36,073 bases of DNA from Nymphaea colorata (Eukaryota; Streptophyta; Magnoliopsida; Nymphaeales; Nymphaeaceae), in NCBI RefSeq assembly GCF_008831285.2, contig NW_022204779.1:1-36073 (forward strand). Reading direction: 5' to 3'. This document shows positions 13,001 through 22,460 of the stretch, in pieces. The notes under the pieces are model-generated. The model made no database searches, was not told where the DNA came from, and saw only the letters and a list, made by a program, of their open reading frames with translations. The translations under genes were made by a program, and so were the position numbers. How positions within the stretch are numbered: the first letter of the stretch is position 1; each line of letters opens with the position of its first letter.

Positions 13001-14947
13001 TCATAGTCTTAATACTTCCGTAATAACCCTTATTTGTTAGTGTATTGGTAGAAACTGGACAGCTTGACATGCATGTGAGTTTTGAAGGTAGTAAGTATAC
13101 AAGAAGGCATAGTTAGCTGAGGGGAAAAGCTGGCATGATGTACAGTTTGAGCTCCAACCGATGCAAGCTATACAACGAGCGTCACAGTTTGCGCACTTGG
13201 TTTAATTATCGGGATATGGAGCGCTTATGTTCATCTGGAACTGGCCTAGAGGGCATAAACTGGCACAAACTGTATCGTTGGTCCATTTGTAGAAGTTATT
13301 GACGCAGAGAGTGCAGTTCAAGTTGGATGGGCCAAAGCACTGCATGCATCTGTAGTCGCAGAGGACGCAAAGATTAGTGTATTGCCTGTAAAAGTACGAA
13401 GGATTGCTACCCTGAGGTGAAGTTTTAGTACTGTTACTGGCTCTAGTTGTGGAAAGCTCGTATCCGTTGAGAGATGTGTCCACTGATGCTGCTTGTGTAA
13501 AGTAGAGATAGGTGTTGTTCCAAATGTTATCATCTCTGTTGCCAGTGCTCGTCCTGTTGAGTTTGAAGTAGAAGAAAGCAGGGCAGCTGGATTGACGGCA
13601 GTAATTGTTGTTGGCAGCACACCCATCGGTTACAACAGTGGCGTTCGTGCATTGCCGGCATGTAAATCTTGCTGCACATTGCTCCTTGTTATCAAGCAGG
13701 TAGTGGCTATCTTGGCAAATATAGCATTTGCTGGATGTAGTGGTACAAAATTTGCATCCAACATCACAAATTCCGCAAGTACGAGTGCTGGTTGATATAA
13801 CGTACTCTCCTCTAGTTCCTCCACTGGTGTAGACTCCTTCATTGCAGTAATAATTGCACTTGTGACTGTCTGTCCCGCATGGCTGATCGGGTACTGCTGC
13901 CAAAGGTAGTAACTATTGGCGCATGATCTGCAAGTGTAGTCGTACTGATCAATGCAGGTCAAACAGTATCGATGGCATAGGTAGCAAAAATTTGTGAGTC
14001 TGTAGTTAGCAGGCCCGTATGCAGTGTAAGGGTATGTTGCACTCCCTGTTGAGCTTCTTGGAAGCCAAAAGTAGAGATTGGTTGGACAGCTAGTAACGCA
14101 TTGATAGTCTGTCTTGCAGTAGGGATCATTAGGGAAAGTGTTAGTGCAGTCAGTATAACTAGAAAGTAAGGCAGCACTGCTTACACAAACTGTGCAAACT
14201 TGGCCTCCGTTGTCGTTCGCGCAGACACTGCAGGAAGTGTTGCACTGTGCACAATAAGGAGAGTAGTTGACAGTTGAGACTATGTACTGGCCAGGATAAG
14301 CATTGTCATATCCACGCTGCCAGTCATTTGGGCAGACTGTATCGCAAGTATCGATATAGGAGGTGGCTGATCCCCAGGCAAGCCAACGATATGCTCTTCC
14401 ATTGTTAGACCAGCATGATTGGCAGCTGGTGTTGGTCCAACTGGCTGTACAGGAGCTACAATAAGGATGGCAAGGAAGATAAAGTACAGAAGTGACTTGA
14501 TAATCATAATAACGATTCCATCTCCTTTGATAGACGAGGGATAGCAATGTGCACCATCACCACAGCAGTCGACCACCAGGATTATAGCAATTAATATCTC
14601 CGCATCCACAGCAACATTCGCCATTACCATAGTCGTTGCAATTATCAAAGTTGTGGTAGTTATAGCCCCAATACTGTACGGCTGAGGAGTGGTGCGATAG
14701 AAGGCGATATTATTGTTATAATCGTAGCCCCAAGTGTTAGCGGTCTGTCCATTCCAGGAGGCAAACAGGCTGTGCTCTTGATATCCGATTAGGTTTCCGT
14801 CGGCAGCTTGGTAGCATCTCGCCCAGGCGGGTCAGTTAGCCAATTTTGACTCCACGCATATGCGCAGGAGTAGCTATGCGCGAGGGCGACCAACTGGATG
14901 AGAAGTAGAAGCTTGAAACAAATATTTTCAGGCCTTTAACCCTTCAT
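1061..14947 (-). CDS. Giant cysteine-repeat (furin/GFR-like) multi-pass membrane protein
   Basis: One gene of about 4,630 residues fills 38% of the chromosome. It starts at ATG 14947 with a signal peptide (MKGQRPENICFKLLLLIQLV, then ALAHS) and ends DEQL-TGA at 1061. The first part has furin/growth-factor-receptor CxxxCxxC modules and a module containing FIDNWDSTAG (about 12.2-12.6 kb). Then come roughly 80-100 tandem units of about 30 residues with the pattern G-Y-A-D-x-x-T-x-x-C-V-x-x-C-P. A non-repeat domain (about 2.75-3.1 kb) precedes some 7-8 hydrophobic segments (about 2.7 to 1.57 kb) and a charged cytoplasmic tail of about 160 residues. TAA/TAG codons occur throughout in repeat positions that otherwise vary (Q, K, R, D, E). 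About 14 single-base frame breaks interrupt it. It is probably a cell-surface protein. The architecture resembles large furin-repeat membrane proteins of other ciliates, but ligand and function are unknown. Confidence 0.85.
3100..11720 (-). repeat. Tandem approx. 90-100 bp coding repeats (Cys-rich units)
   Basis: On the minus strand this stretch is a near-continuous array of units of roughly 90-105 bp, each encoding two to four cysteines with a core like YADNSTRxCVxxCPxGTYA. Units are diverged from one another rather than identical, so the array is old and not a recent amplification. Irregular longer spacers occur, for example near 8.1-8.7 kb and 9.8-10.3 kb. Many long open frames on the opposite strand are by-products of this composition. 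Confidence 0.85.
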
Positions 14948-15495
14948 CTCGATAATAAATTAATAACAACTTAGATAATTAAATCTTGATAACTTATCGG
15001 TAGAATCAGTCCAAATATTATAATAGATTTTCTAGATGAAGGAACTTTGACTGATTCGTGAAAATGAGTTATTTTGCGGGAATTATAAAAATTAAAGGTA
15101 AAACACCAACTTTGATCATTATCTCATAGCTAAAACATAAATATTTGCAAACCTACCACTATTTTATATTTTAATGATGGAGACTTTGATTGAGGCAACA
15201 TATATCTTTCATTCATCTATGAATTTTCTTTCATGACAAATATAACCACAATGTTTGTCTTTTCATAATATGTTCATCATATTTACAGTATTCTTTAGTC
15301 ATTAAAAAACCGGATAGAGTATTTTCCTATGTAGATTTTCTTCTAATACTATCTTTCCTCCTCTAAACCGTATGATTATTGTATTTTCGTGATTTAAAGA
15401 TGGATAATCTTTGATTTATATAAAGGTAGGAGGTGGAATCTCTGAATAAAATATGACTTCAATTAAGCAAGCCTGCATTTTTGACGATTTTCTTA
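14948..15495. other. AT-rich spacer upstream of the giant gene
   Basis: This 548 bp region is visibly AT-richer than the genes on either side and has TGA codons in all frames. It must contain the promoter and 5' leader of the giant minus-strand gene and the 3' end of the small gene at 15496-16009. I see no RNA gene, long repeat or recognisable motif. Confidence 0.5.
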
Positions 15496-16009
15496 TCATT
15501 AATAATAATGCATAAGAATAACATCAATCAACTAAACAGATAGCAATAGGAGGAATATCTCATTAACAATGGCAGGAGGTACTAGGTTACAATACCGAGC
15601 TACTTCAAGGAGCAGAATTATATTATATACCAGGCGCGCATCTTTGATTCTGCCTTTAGCCGCACTTACACTCTCTACTTCCGTTTTAAGGCACTCAAGC
15701 AGTTGCATGAGCAAATGATGAAGCAAAGATAAAAAGGATATCTGCCGGAATTCCAAAAACAAAGTCATTTTGCCTGTGGAATAAGACAAACTAAGACCCA
15801 AAGTTGATACAGGATCGCATCAGGGACTTTAGTACTATCTTGTCAAACTTCTCAACAACGGACAGCTCCTAAAATTGAAGGAAATCTAATATATACGCAA
15901 ATCCATCCGCAACAGCCAGCAACGGCGTAGTTCTTCCTTTCAGCATTCCATCAGAAAATATGAAATCTAAGACAGTAAGATAAGGCTTAATGAATGTCCC
16001 GAGTTCCAT
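15496..16009 (-). CDS. Unrecognised helical protein, approx. 170 aa
   Basis: From ATG 16009 the frame reads MELGTFIKPYLTVLDFIFSD and stays open, with Gln-coding TAG, to about residue 90. After one apparent -1 break near 15735 a second frame continues as FLSLLHHLLMQLLECLKTEV and runs on to a TGA at 15496-15498. The product is rich in hydrophobic amphipathic helix but has no clear signal peptide or zinc site. I do not recognise a family. The join rests on the same homopolymer-loss pattern seen elsewhere in the window. It lies between the giant gene and the bZIP-like gene. Confidence 0.5.
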
Positions 16010-16146
16010 AAAAAAAGGTAGTATGTTATAAACACATTATGATTCTATATTTTTTGCCATTTCACAAAGGATTCATCTATCCTTTATTATTAACGGAAAC
16101 TATTTCTCTTAGATCTGATATTGAAATATTTTGCCATAGAATAAAA

Positions 16147-16455
16147 TCATATTGAATAGACTATCATGAAAAACATGTCCCTTTTATCTTCAAAATCAGA
16201 AAAATAAATGGGAAATATGATGAAAAATGCTAGAAAAGTTGCAAATACATTTATGGTCTCATTTGATGCCCAAAATCTTAAACAATAGCTTTTTAAACAT
16301 TGTAAGGCCGTTATGTTAGCTTTTGGGATATTTGTATGGCATCTTTGATATGTAGATTTATATTTAATCCAGAAAAATATAGTGATAAAATTGATCATGG
16401 AGGAATTTTGGAATGATTAGTAGATAGCCTTCGGAACTCCAGAGTTTCTGCCCAT
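16147..16455 (-). CDS. Doubtful small membrane ORF, 102 aa
   Basis: An uninterrupted frame starts MGRNSGVPKAIYQSF and ends at a TGA (16147-16149). It has two hydrophobic stretches (around FITIFFW and FATFLAFFIIFPIYF) that could be membrane segments. Its ATG lies in the palindrome CCATGG that also holds the start codon of the bZIP-like gene on the other strand, leaving no room for separate leaders. Base composition is AT-rich like the spacers. It may be a chance ORF in the promoter region. Confidence 0.25.
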
Positions 16456-17186
16456 GGCCGAACCCAAATTTTAGTTCCCAAACTATGACGCCTGCAAAGA
16501 AGAATAGCAAGGCCCGAAAAATATCAACACCATACGATCTGCTAAGTCAATATAAATCGCCACCAAGGAATCCTCTTGAATGATAAGAAACGCATGGCAG
16601 GACAGAAGGCAAGAGAAAAAAAAAGAACTACGTGAAGACTCTGGAGGAGAAGGTCAAACTTTTAGCTTCATAAATATAGAAACATGATTAGGAGATTTCT
16701 AATTATAAGGACAAGCTTGTTGAAGCCCTACGAGCCAACCATACCGTACAATTTTTTTAACTCAGCAAAATAACTAGCATGGCTACTCATATCACAACTC
16801 GAGCTAAACCTAAAAGCCGACGACCCTAACTTAGATAAAATAAACCTAATTATCGACATCTTGAGTGTAAAAAACTCCTTATTAAGAACCGCGTTGGAGC
16901 CAATAGCAAAGAAAGACAGGCTAATCTCGACTACACATTCAAGCAAGCAATCAACTCTATCTTTCCAGCCCTGTATCGTTATCTTCTCAATTCTGCCTTA
17001 GAGGAGAATGGAATATTCACGCCAGATGCTACAGGGTAGAGTTTATTCTAGAACCCTGCAGATTGGACTCATGAGCTTTACTCAAATATGCAGCTTTAAG
17101 ATTGGCAGATACGTGATTTAGCAAAATTAGGAGCTATTTATGTGAAAACGGTTGGAGACTATTGGCCATATCAATAGACTAAATGA
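16454..17186 (+). CDS. bZIP-like transcription factor
   Basis: ATG 16454 opens MAEPKFQFPNYDACKEEQQG. After a basic stretch (KKRMAGQKAREKKK) comes NYVKTLEEKVKLL with following heptad-like spacing, which matches a bZIP basic region running into a leucine zipper at about residues 43-95. The conserved basic-region Asn appears as Lys and the Ala as Gly, so DNA binding may be altered. Two apparent single-base losses flank the basic region: one near 16576 and one in the A9 run at 16616-16624. A helical C-terminal region follows (SIFPALYRYLLNSALEENGI). The TGA at 17184-17186 may not be the true end, because open sequence continues to a TGA at 17378-17380 after a further shift. Expected role: nuclear transcription factor. 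Confidence 0.6.
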
Positions 17187-17549
17187 CATCAAATAGGCAA
17201 TTAAATCTCAGGAGAAGCTTTTCCTACTAATAAAAATTGGGAATTTTAGGACCCGCCTCAACCCTATACAATCTGCATTGCTGGTTATCTTTGGAGAAAG
17301 AATAAGTTGAGAGTTAATTCACTATTTATAAAGATTACGAAGACTACGACAAAATGCACAAAATGATAAAGAAGGATTGATAATTTATCTTGTCATATTT
17401 TCTTCTAGATAAGTTGGAATAACATATATTTTTATGATCAAAGTTGGCATATGCTCTATAAGTGCATAAGATAACATAAATAGATCAAACCATCATTTTG
17501 TCTTAGTTTTATGTCATAATCGCTTTGTTTATTCAAGTACTTGGGGCGC
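17187..17549. other. Possible extension of bZIP-like gene and convergent spacer
   Basis: The first part up to about 17380 is open and reads in different frames as NDIKQAIKSQEKLFLLIKIG and later YKDYEDYDKMHKMIKKD-TGA, so it may be the true C-terminus of the bZIP-like protein after a frame break. From 17381 to 17549 the sequence is AT-rich and looks like 3' untranslated/convergent spacer. No other feature seen. Confidence 0.35.
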
Positions 17550-19204
17550 TCACACCTCCATCATAATTTCAGCGTAGTTAGAGTTTCCTTCAAATTGGCC
17601 ACCCACTTTAAGGTTAGACTCTGGATGAATTTGGTCCCTCCTCTCAATTCTGTTTTGGACATAGTTGTCTCCATAAGTGCTGTTTCCAGTAAATTTTCCT
17701 TGAGGAAGGACATCGTTACTTGGATAAGAGATAGTCTTTTGCCTTGCTTAGCCCTCTTTCTTTATGTAGTCTGACCCATAGCTTGAGTTTCCGTTAAAGA
17801 CTCCACCATCAACTTTCAACTATCCTTCAGGACGGTATTGCACATTCCTTTGCACTGGATTTTGAATATAATTGCCAGTATATGTGGTATAGTCGTCGAA
17901 TTTTCCCTCTGAAAATATTTTATTCTTGGGCAAGACAGCTTTTTCTTGTCGGCCGACCAATCCCTTATCATCAAAGTTGGATGCATAGTTAGATGAACCA
18001 TAAAATTACCCTCCAACCTTGAGCTGCTCTGGCTGTTTAATCAATTTAGATGGAGTTGCTTTCTCGTTGAATAAGTAGTTTCGTTGATAAGTCGAATCTC
18101 CTTGGAATTAACCCTTGGGCAAAACCTCGTTTTCTTGAAACTGAACCTTCTCTCTTTTTCCGTTGCTTCTGTTTCTTTCATCAAAATCATTGTTGTAGGA
18201 AGATGAGCCTTCAAATTTTCCTCCCACTTTCAGTTCTCCTTCAGGCCGAAATTGTTAGTTGCGTTGGATTACCCCAGGGATATAGTTATCCCCATAGGTA
18301 CTGTTTCCAACAAAATTTCCCTTGGGCAGAACAAAATTCTGAGGGAGAGGAGTTCGAGATACCGAGTTGACCTTATCCTTCTTAACATACTCAGCTCCGT
18401 AGCTAGAAACAGCTTCAAATTTATTTGTTCCGAGCACGATTTGAGGCTAATGACGGATCTGCTCGTTTCTTTGATAAGGGTTGGCAACGTAATTGTTGCC
18501 ATAGGTAGTGCCCTAGTTGTTGAATTTGCCCTCAGGAAGCACTTGGTTGGCTGGAGGAATGTGTTTTTCCAGTTTTCCCTGCAGGCCCTTATCGTAGTAA
18601 TTATTTGAGTAGTTGGATTAGCCATAAAACTGCCCTCCTACCTTCAACTCACCCTCAGGCTTGAAAAGCTTCTTCGATTCCCTTTCGGCTGATTTGTCCA
18701 GGTAGTTATCAGCGTAGTTCGAGGATCCTTCAAACTTTCCTCCCACCCGCAGCTCGCCTTCGTGCTTGACAATATTGCTTTTCACTCCCTGCGCCTTGAC
18801 GTAGGTGTCCAGGTATGAAGAGTTTCCCTCGAATTTGCCCTTGGGGAGCACTTCGTTGTCGGGGTAGCTTACTCTTTCTACCCGGGTCCTGCTGTCGGAG
18901 TTGTTTTTGTAAGTGCCTGAATAATTAGACTCGCCCTTGAACTGCTCCTGGGGAAATATGTAGTTTTTATTGATCATGTCGTATCTGGTGACCTTGTTCG
19001 GAGGGGCTGCTTCGTGGTTGATGTAGTTATTGGTATAGTTGGAGTTGTAGTCCACTCGCTCAATCTGAAGGGGGAACACATTGTTCTGCACTGTCTAAAA
19101 TATGCCTTACTCTGCCTGGAGGTAGGGTCGAATAGCTTGTTTTATGAGGGGTTCCGCTGAGTCTTAACCCCACTGTTATTTGGCTGCTGATTAAGTTTAA
19201 GCAT
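17550..19204 (-). CDS. SAXO-like (STOP/MAP6-related) microtubule-stabilising protein
   Basis: ATG 19204 begins MLKLNQQPNNSGVKTQRNPS and the frame ends at a TGA (17550-17552), giving about 551 residues. After a short N-terminal part with two cysteines there are some 14 units with the core [KQN]F-x-G-x-S-x-Y-x-x-x-Y (for example KFEGSSNYADNY, NFVGNSTYGDNY). The spacers are of two alternating types, LPKG or EGELKVGG. This matches the Mn modules of SAXO/FAM154 proteins, which bind and stabilise axonemal and basal-body microtubules. TAA occurs where paralogous units have CAG, supporting Gln. One apparent base loss lies in a C5 run near 19072; the rest is a single clean frame. It shares a 156 bp divergent spacer with the reductase gene. 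Confidence 0.8.
17555..19000 (-). repeat. approx. 14 tandem Mn-type coding repeats
   Basis: The repeat period is about 30-40 codons. Units are diverged, but two spacer classes alternate through much of the array (a VLPKG-type and a EGELKVGG-type), suggesting that the array grew by duplicating a two-unit block. The last unit ends QFEGNSNYAEI just before the stop codon. Confidence 0.75.
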
Positions 19205-19360
19205 TAGGTAACCGATTAATTTTTATAATCGTGAGCAATAAAAGGGTAAAATTTATTACTTAACTCATAAAACAAGACCAGTAAAGGACTTATTCATATT
19301 GGTTTGATATAGAATACGCATAATCTTTGGTTCTGTTTGGATATGGATTTATAATAGTAA
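19205..19360. promoter_or_regulatory. Divergent promoter spacer (SAXO-like / reductase)
   Basis: A 156 bp AT-rich spacer lies between two start codons facing away from each other, so it must contain both promoters and leaders. No specific motif can be assigned. Confidence 0.45.
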
Positions 19361-20169
19361 ATGTCAAAGAGAGTTGAAGCTGTGATCGTCAACAAGCAGA
19401 AGGTAAACCACGACTGCTACATTTATTCGTTTGAGTTCGTGCACGAGAAGATCCATTTCACGATCGGGCAGCACTTTAAGATCATTCAGTAGCTCAAGAC
19501 CCATGACCACCCCGAGGGAGAAGTCCTCGCCAAGAAGTATACCCCCATCAACCGATGCAGCCAAACAGTACACTCATACTCTATCTAGGACAGGATTGAT
19601 TTTTTGGTCAAGATTTACAGGCCTCATGTCCATCCCAACTTTCCCCATGGTGGCAAATATACACCCTACTTGGAGTCCCAAAACGTGGGAGATAAGTTGG
19701 TGATTGAGGGACCGTTCGGCCGCTTCCACTATCACTGTGGAGGCAACGTATAGATCGGTAATATGTGGGTAACGAAGATGGACTGAAGCTGAAAGTCAAC
19801 AGAATGTTTTTCATCGCAGGAGGCAGCGGAATCACTCCAGTCTTCCAAACCCTAATCGAAATCGCCAGCACTAAATAGGATTAGACCGAACTCATCCTAT
19901 TGTACGCGAATAAGACCGAAGAGGATATAGTTCTCCGCAAATAGCTGGAAGACTATTCTAAGAGAATTAAAATTCACTACATTTTGGACAACCCTCCTCA
20001 AGGATGGAATTCTTACAAGGGCCACATTAACCATGAGATCCTGCAATAAATTTGCCCCTTGAATGATCCACACACTCTCTACGTGCACTGTGGGCCAGGC
20101 CCTATGAACAAATTCTTGCGGGAACTCTTCGGCTCCCACTACCCCTAATCACATCTCTTCAAATTCTGA
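19361..20169 (+). CDS. NADH-cytochrome b5 reductase-like flavoprotein
   Basis: The protein is about 269 residues and moves electrons from NAD(P)H through FAD to a one-electron acceptor such as cytochrome b5. Order of motifs: IGQHFKI (about residue 35), the FAD-binding motif as KKYTPIN (about 66), FPHGGKYTPYLE (about 104), the nucleotide-binding AGGSGITP (about 157), LLYANKTEEDIVLR (about 190) and the C-terminal HCGPGPM (about 243). The order and spacing are those of the cytochrome b5 reductase family. The usual Arg of the RxY[TS] FAD motif is Lys here. There is no N-terminal membrane anchor. One frame break at the GGG of TGGGTAAC (19767-19774) is cured by one extra G. An earlier in-frame ATG at 19343 would add MDLQQQ. 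It converges on the next gene with a 41 bp gap. Confidence 0.88.
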
Positions 20170-20210
20170 TCTAACCACCAAATTCCACATATTTATTCAT
20201 CTGCTACAAA

Positions 20211-22335
20211 TCATAAGGCATCTGGAGAATCTACATCTTTTTCTGTATTGATGTTTGGTGACTTCAGCAGCATGCTGTTATTGCCCATTAGTGTGGTATT
20301 TAAGGTAATTGTCGTCCTTGATTGGACGCTGTGAACAAATTTCAATAGCTTTTCATATGAAAGAGTCACTGGTGATTTTTTGAGATAGGAGTTCTGAATA
20401 GATATATGGGATACTTGTCCTGCGTGGGTGTTCAATAGGTTTTTTAGCCTAAACTAAAGTTCATCGAAGCGAGCCTTGAAGTAGCCACATTATTCTTCCA
20501 GCCTACGTATCTTAATGGAGGTCTGCTCGTTTTCCCTTTCGATATTCTCCAGTTTTTTCTTTGCGACCTCATTGAGTTGTTCTTCCCTGACAGGACTCGC
20601 CCGCCAGTCCTTTTGTTCCTCTTCTTCCTTGACCTGCGTAGAAGCAGCCCTGCAAAAGGTAGTGCTGAGGGTATTTCTGCAGTCGTCATAGAGATCGACG
20701 ATGGGGTTGAGGGTGAGGATCAGGTATTTCTGGGAGATGGTGGATTGGAGAACATCTGGCAGTTTGGAGTAGAGGATATTGTTGAGCATGTTGGCAGACG
20801 TCATCTTGTCCCGAAAGGCGAGGTTGGTGAAGCTTGATGTACCTATCTACAGATAGAAATTGGCAGTCTTGAAGTTGAAGTATCTTATCTTCGGCTTTGA
20901 TTGGCCTTTCTTTTGAGCCAATGACTTCTACTTAGCTTTTTAGCTTTTAGTGCCTAGTGATATGGCCTTTTCGATGACTGCAATTATTGACTACTTATCA
21001 GACCCCTTTTCAGTTTTATTTTTTTCTTCCTATTGAAATTTTACCATAAAAATGGATTATGGATCTTGTTCTTCCTCTTCAAGTTTGGCAAGTAAGAAAT
21101 CTTTGAGCTTTGCTATTATCTTTGCCATAATGTATTTTTTGGTAGATTCTACTTTAATGCAAGTTTACTTTTGACACCGTAGAGGATGATCGAGTGGTTG
21201 CTTATCTATTCTGATTATGTGATGTTTTTGACGATAGGGTCAATGATCTGGTCTTGCTCGTAGGATAGCACATCGAATTTGTGCTTGTAGATGCCCATGG
21301 ACTTCTAGAAGCATCCTGTTCGGGTAGATTTGTAAATCTTTAGTAATCTTTTTTCTTCGTCGAGTTCGAGGAAAGGACTGACGTAGTGGGGTTTGGTGAG
21401 TAGGAGGCAGGAATAGTTGATTCTGCTCCAGCTATTGTCCTACTCTTCGATGACTGACTTTATGGTGAATGGGGATTGGAAGACTGATTGGGAGTTGCAG
21501 TTGCTCATACTACCCAAAGCTGAAATTCTTCCCTGCAGAGTTTAGTTCTCGTCAATTAGAGTCTGGTTCTTGAATCTCAGCTATTTTATGGTCTTTTAGC
21601 TCTTGGAAATGGCCTACTACAATTTCGCTTAGAATCCTCAAGCTGCCTAATCTTTTCTTCATACTTATCCTTCTCTATAGATTATTTAGGAAACTTTATT
21701 TCCTTTTTGCTATTCTGCCGTTCAAGCTCGATTTATTTTGTTGATTTTTTTTCATTCTGTGTACTTTTGAGAGACTGTTAATTTTTTCATTAAGTACCTG
21801 ATTATTCTTTTTGTACTCCTCTGCCAAATTTTTGTTGGCTTCGATTTCTTCCTTATATTGAGCCTATCTTTTTTGCCACTATGATTGATGCTGCTTATTG
21901 GTCTCAGCCAAGTCCAGACCATTTTGTTTTTATTTGGCTAACTCGCTTTTCAATTACTCAATTGCTTTTTGAGAGTTTAATTTTAGCCTTCAAGCTTGGT
22001 CACGATTGCGGGGTCGACTCCTTTACTTTAGCTTTGGGCCTTTGTGATTTATTCCTATTGTTACTTTTGTATTACTTTGAGCCTGGCATTCTCGCTTTGA
22101 AGCTGAGTCAGTTACGCCTTCTGTAATTTGTAGTTCTTTTCCTTCATGATCGATTATTATTTTAGCTTGCGGATTTAGGCCTATTTCTTAGCCGACTATC
22201 CCTCGAGCAGCTCCTCCATCTCCTTGGACTAACGCTTATACCTGACTATCTAGACCAGTACGCTTCCAACTAAGCTTCGGCTCTTTCGGCCCTTTCCTTT
22301 TGGTTGGCGAGTTCCTCATTCAAATCGGTTGACAT
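20211..22335 (-). CDS. Coiled-coil protein with degenerate kinesin-like motor region
   Basis: ATG 22335 opens MSTDLNEELANQKERAERAE and the gene ends SPDAL-TGA at 20211, about 708 residues with several single-base breaks. Residues up to about 245 are Gln/Glu/Lys-rich coiled coil. About 270-560 looks like a diverged kinesin motor: HKFDVLSYEQDQIIDPIV, SIILYG (where a P-loop should follow but VKSKLALK is found), and near the end LAFRDKMTSANMLN plus LTLNPIVDLYDDCRNTLSTT, which parallel the R-x-S-K-L-T, xxSP and ETxxTL elements. A second coiled coil (about 575-640) and a short tail follow. This layout recalls non-ATPase kinesin-14 partners such as Vik1/Cik1. The kinesin assignment is an inference; a plain coiled-coil scaffold is the alternative. 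Confidence 0.5.
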
Positions 22336-22460
22336 AATTATTTGTGCACTAAATAAATAAAATAATGAGTAGGTAATTATTATCCATCTGGTGTGATCCC
22401 ATTGGAAAATGGTAGGGTGTTTTGCAATTCTATAATAGTTTGCTTATATTTTATTTTGGC
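22336..22460. promoter_or_regulatory. Divergent promoter spacer
   Basis: 125 bp separates two outward-facing start codons (kinesin-like gene at 22335 and coiled-coil gene at 22461). It is AT-rich, with AAATAAATAAAATAAT near 22350. It must hold both promoters; no motif is assigned. Confidence 0.4.

Noticed and set aside
14280-14648. Minus-strand 122-codon frame with a hydrophobic middle
   Set aside because: It overlaps the N-terminal cysteine modules of the giant gene. Only its central DCCGDGAHCYPS part belongs to the real protein, between two frame breaks.
1061-14947. Pseudogene or several short genes separated by TAA/TAG
   Set aside because: TAA/TAG fall in frame at positions where neighbouring repeat units carry ordinary residues, and the repeats continue across each one. 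Under the ciliate code they are Gln.
19751-19780. A 20 bp GT...AG intron in the reductase gene (GTAATATGTG..ACGAAG)
   Set aside because: Adding one G to the GGG run restores the frame and a sensible sequence (GNMWGNEDGLKLKV). It matches the homopolymer pattern seen throughout the window, so an unusually short intron is not needed.
20211-20804. A separate Mediator Med4-like gene
   Set aside because: The frame continues upstream without a start or spacer into the motor-like region, and the coiled coil with tail has only vague Med4 resemblance.
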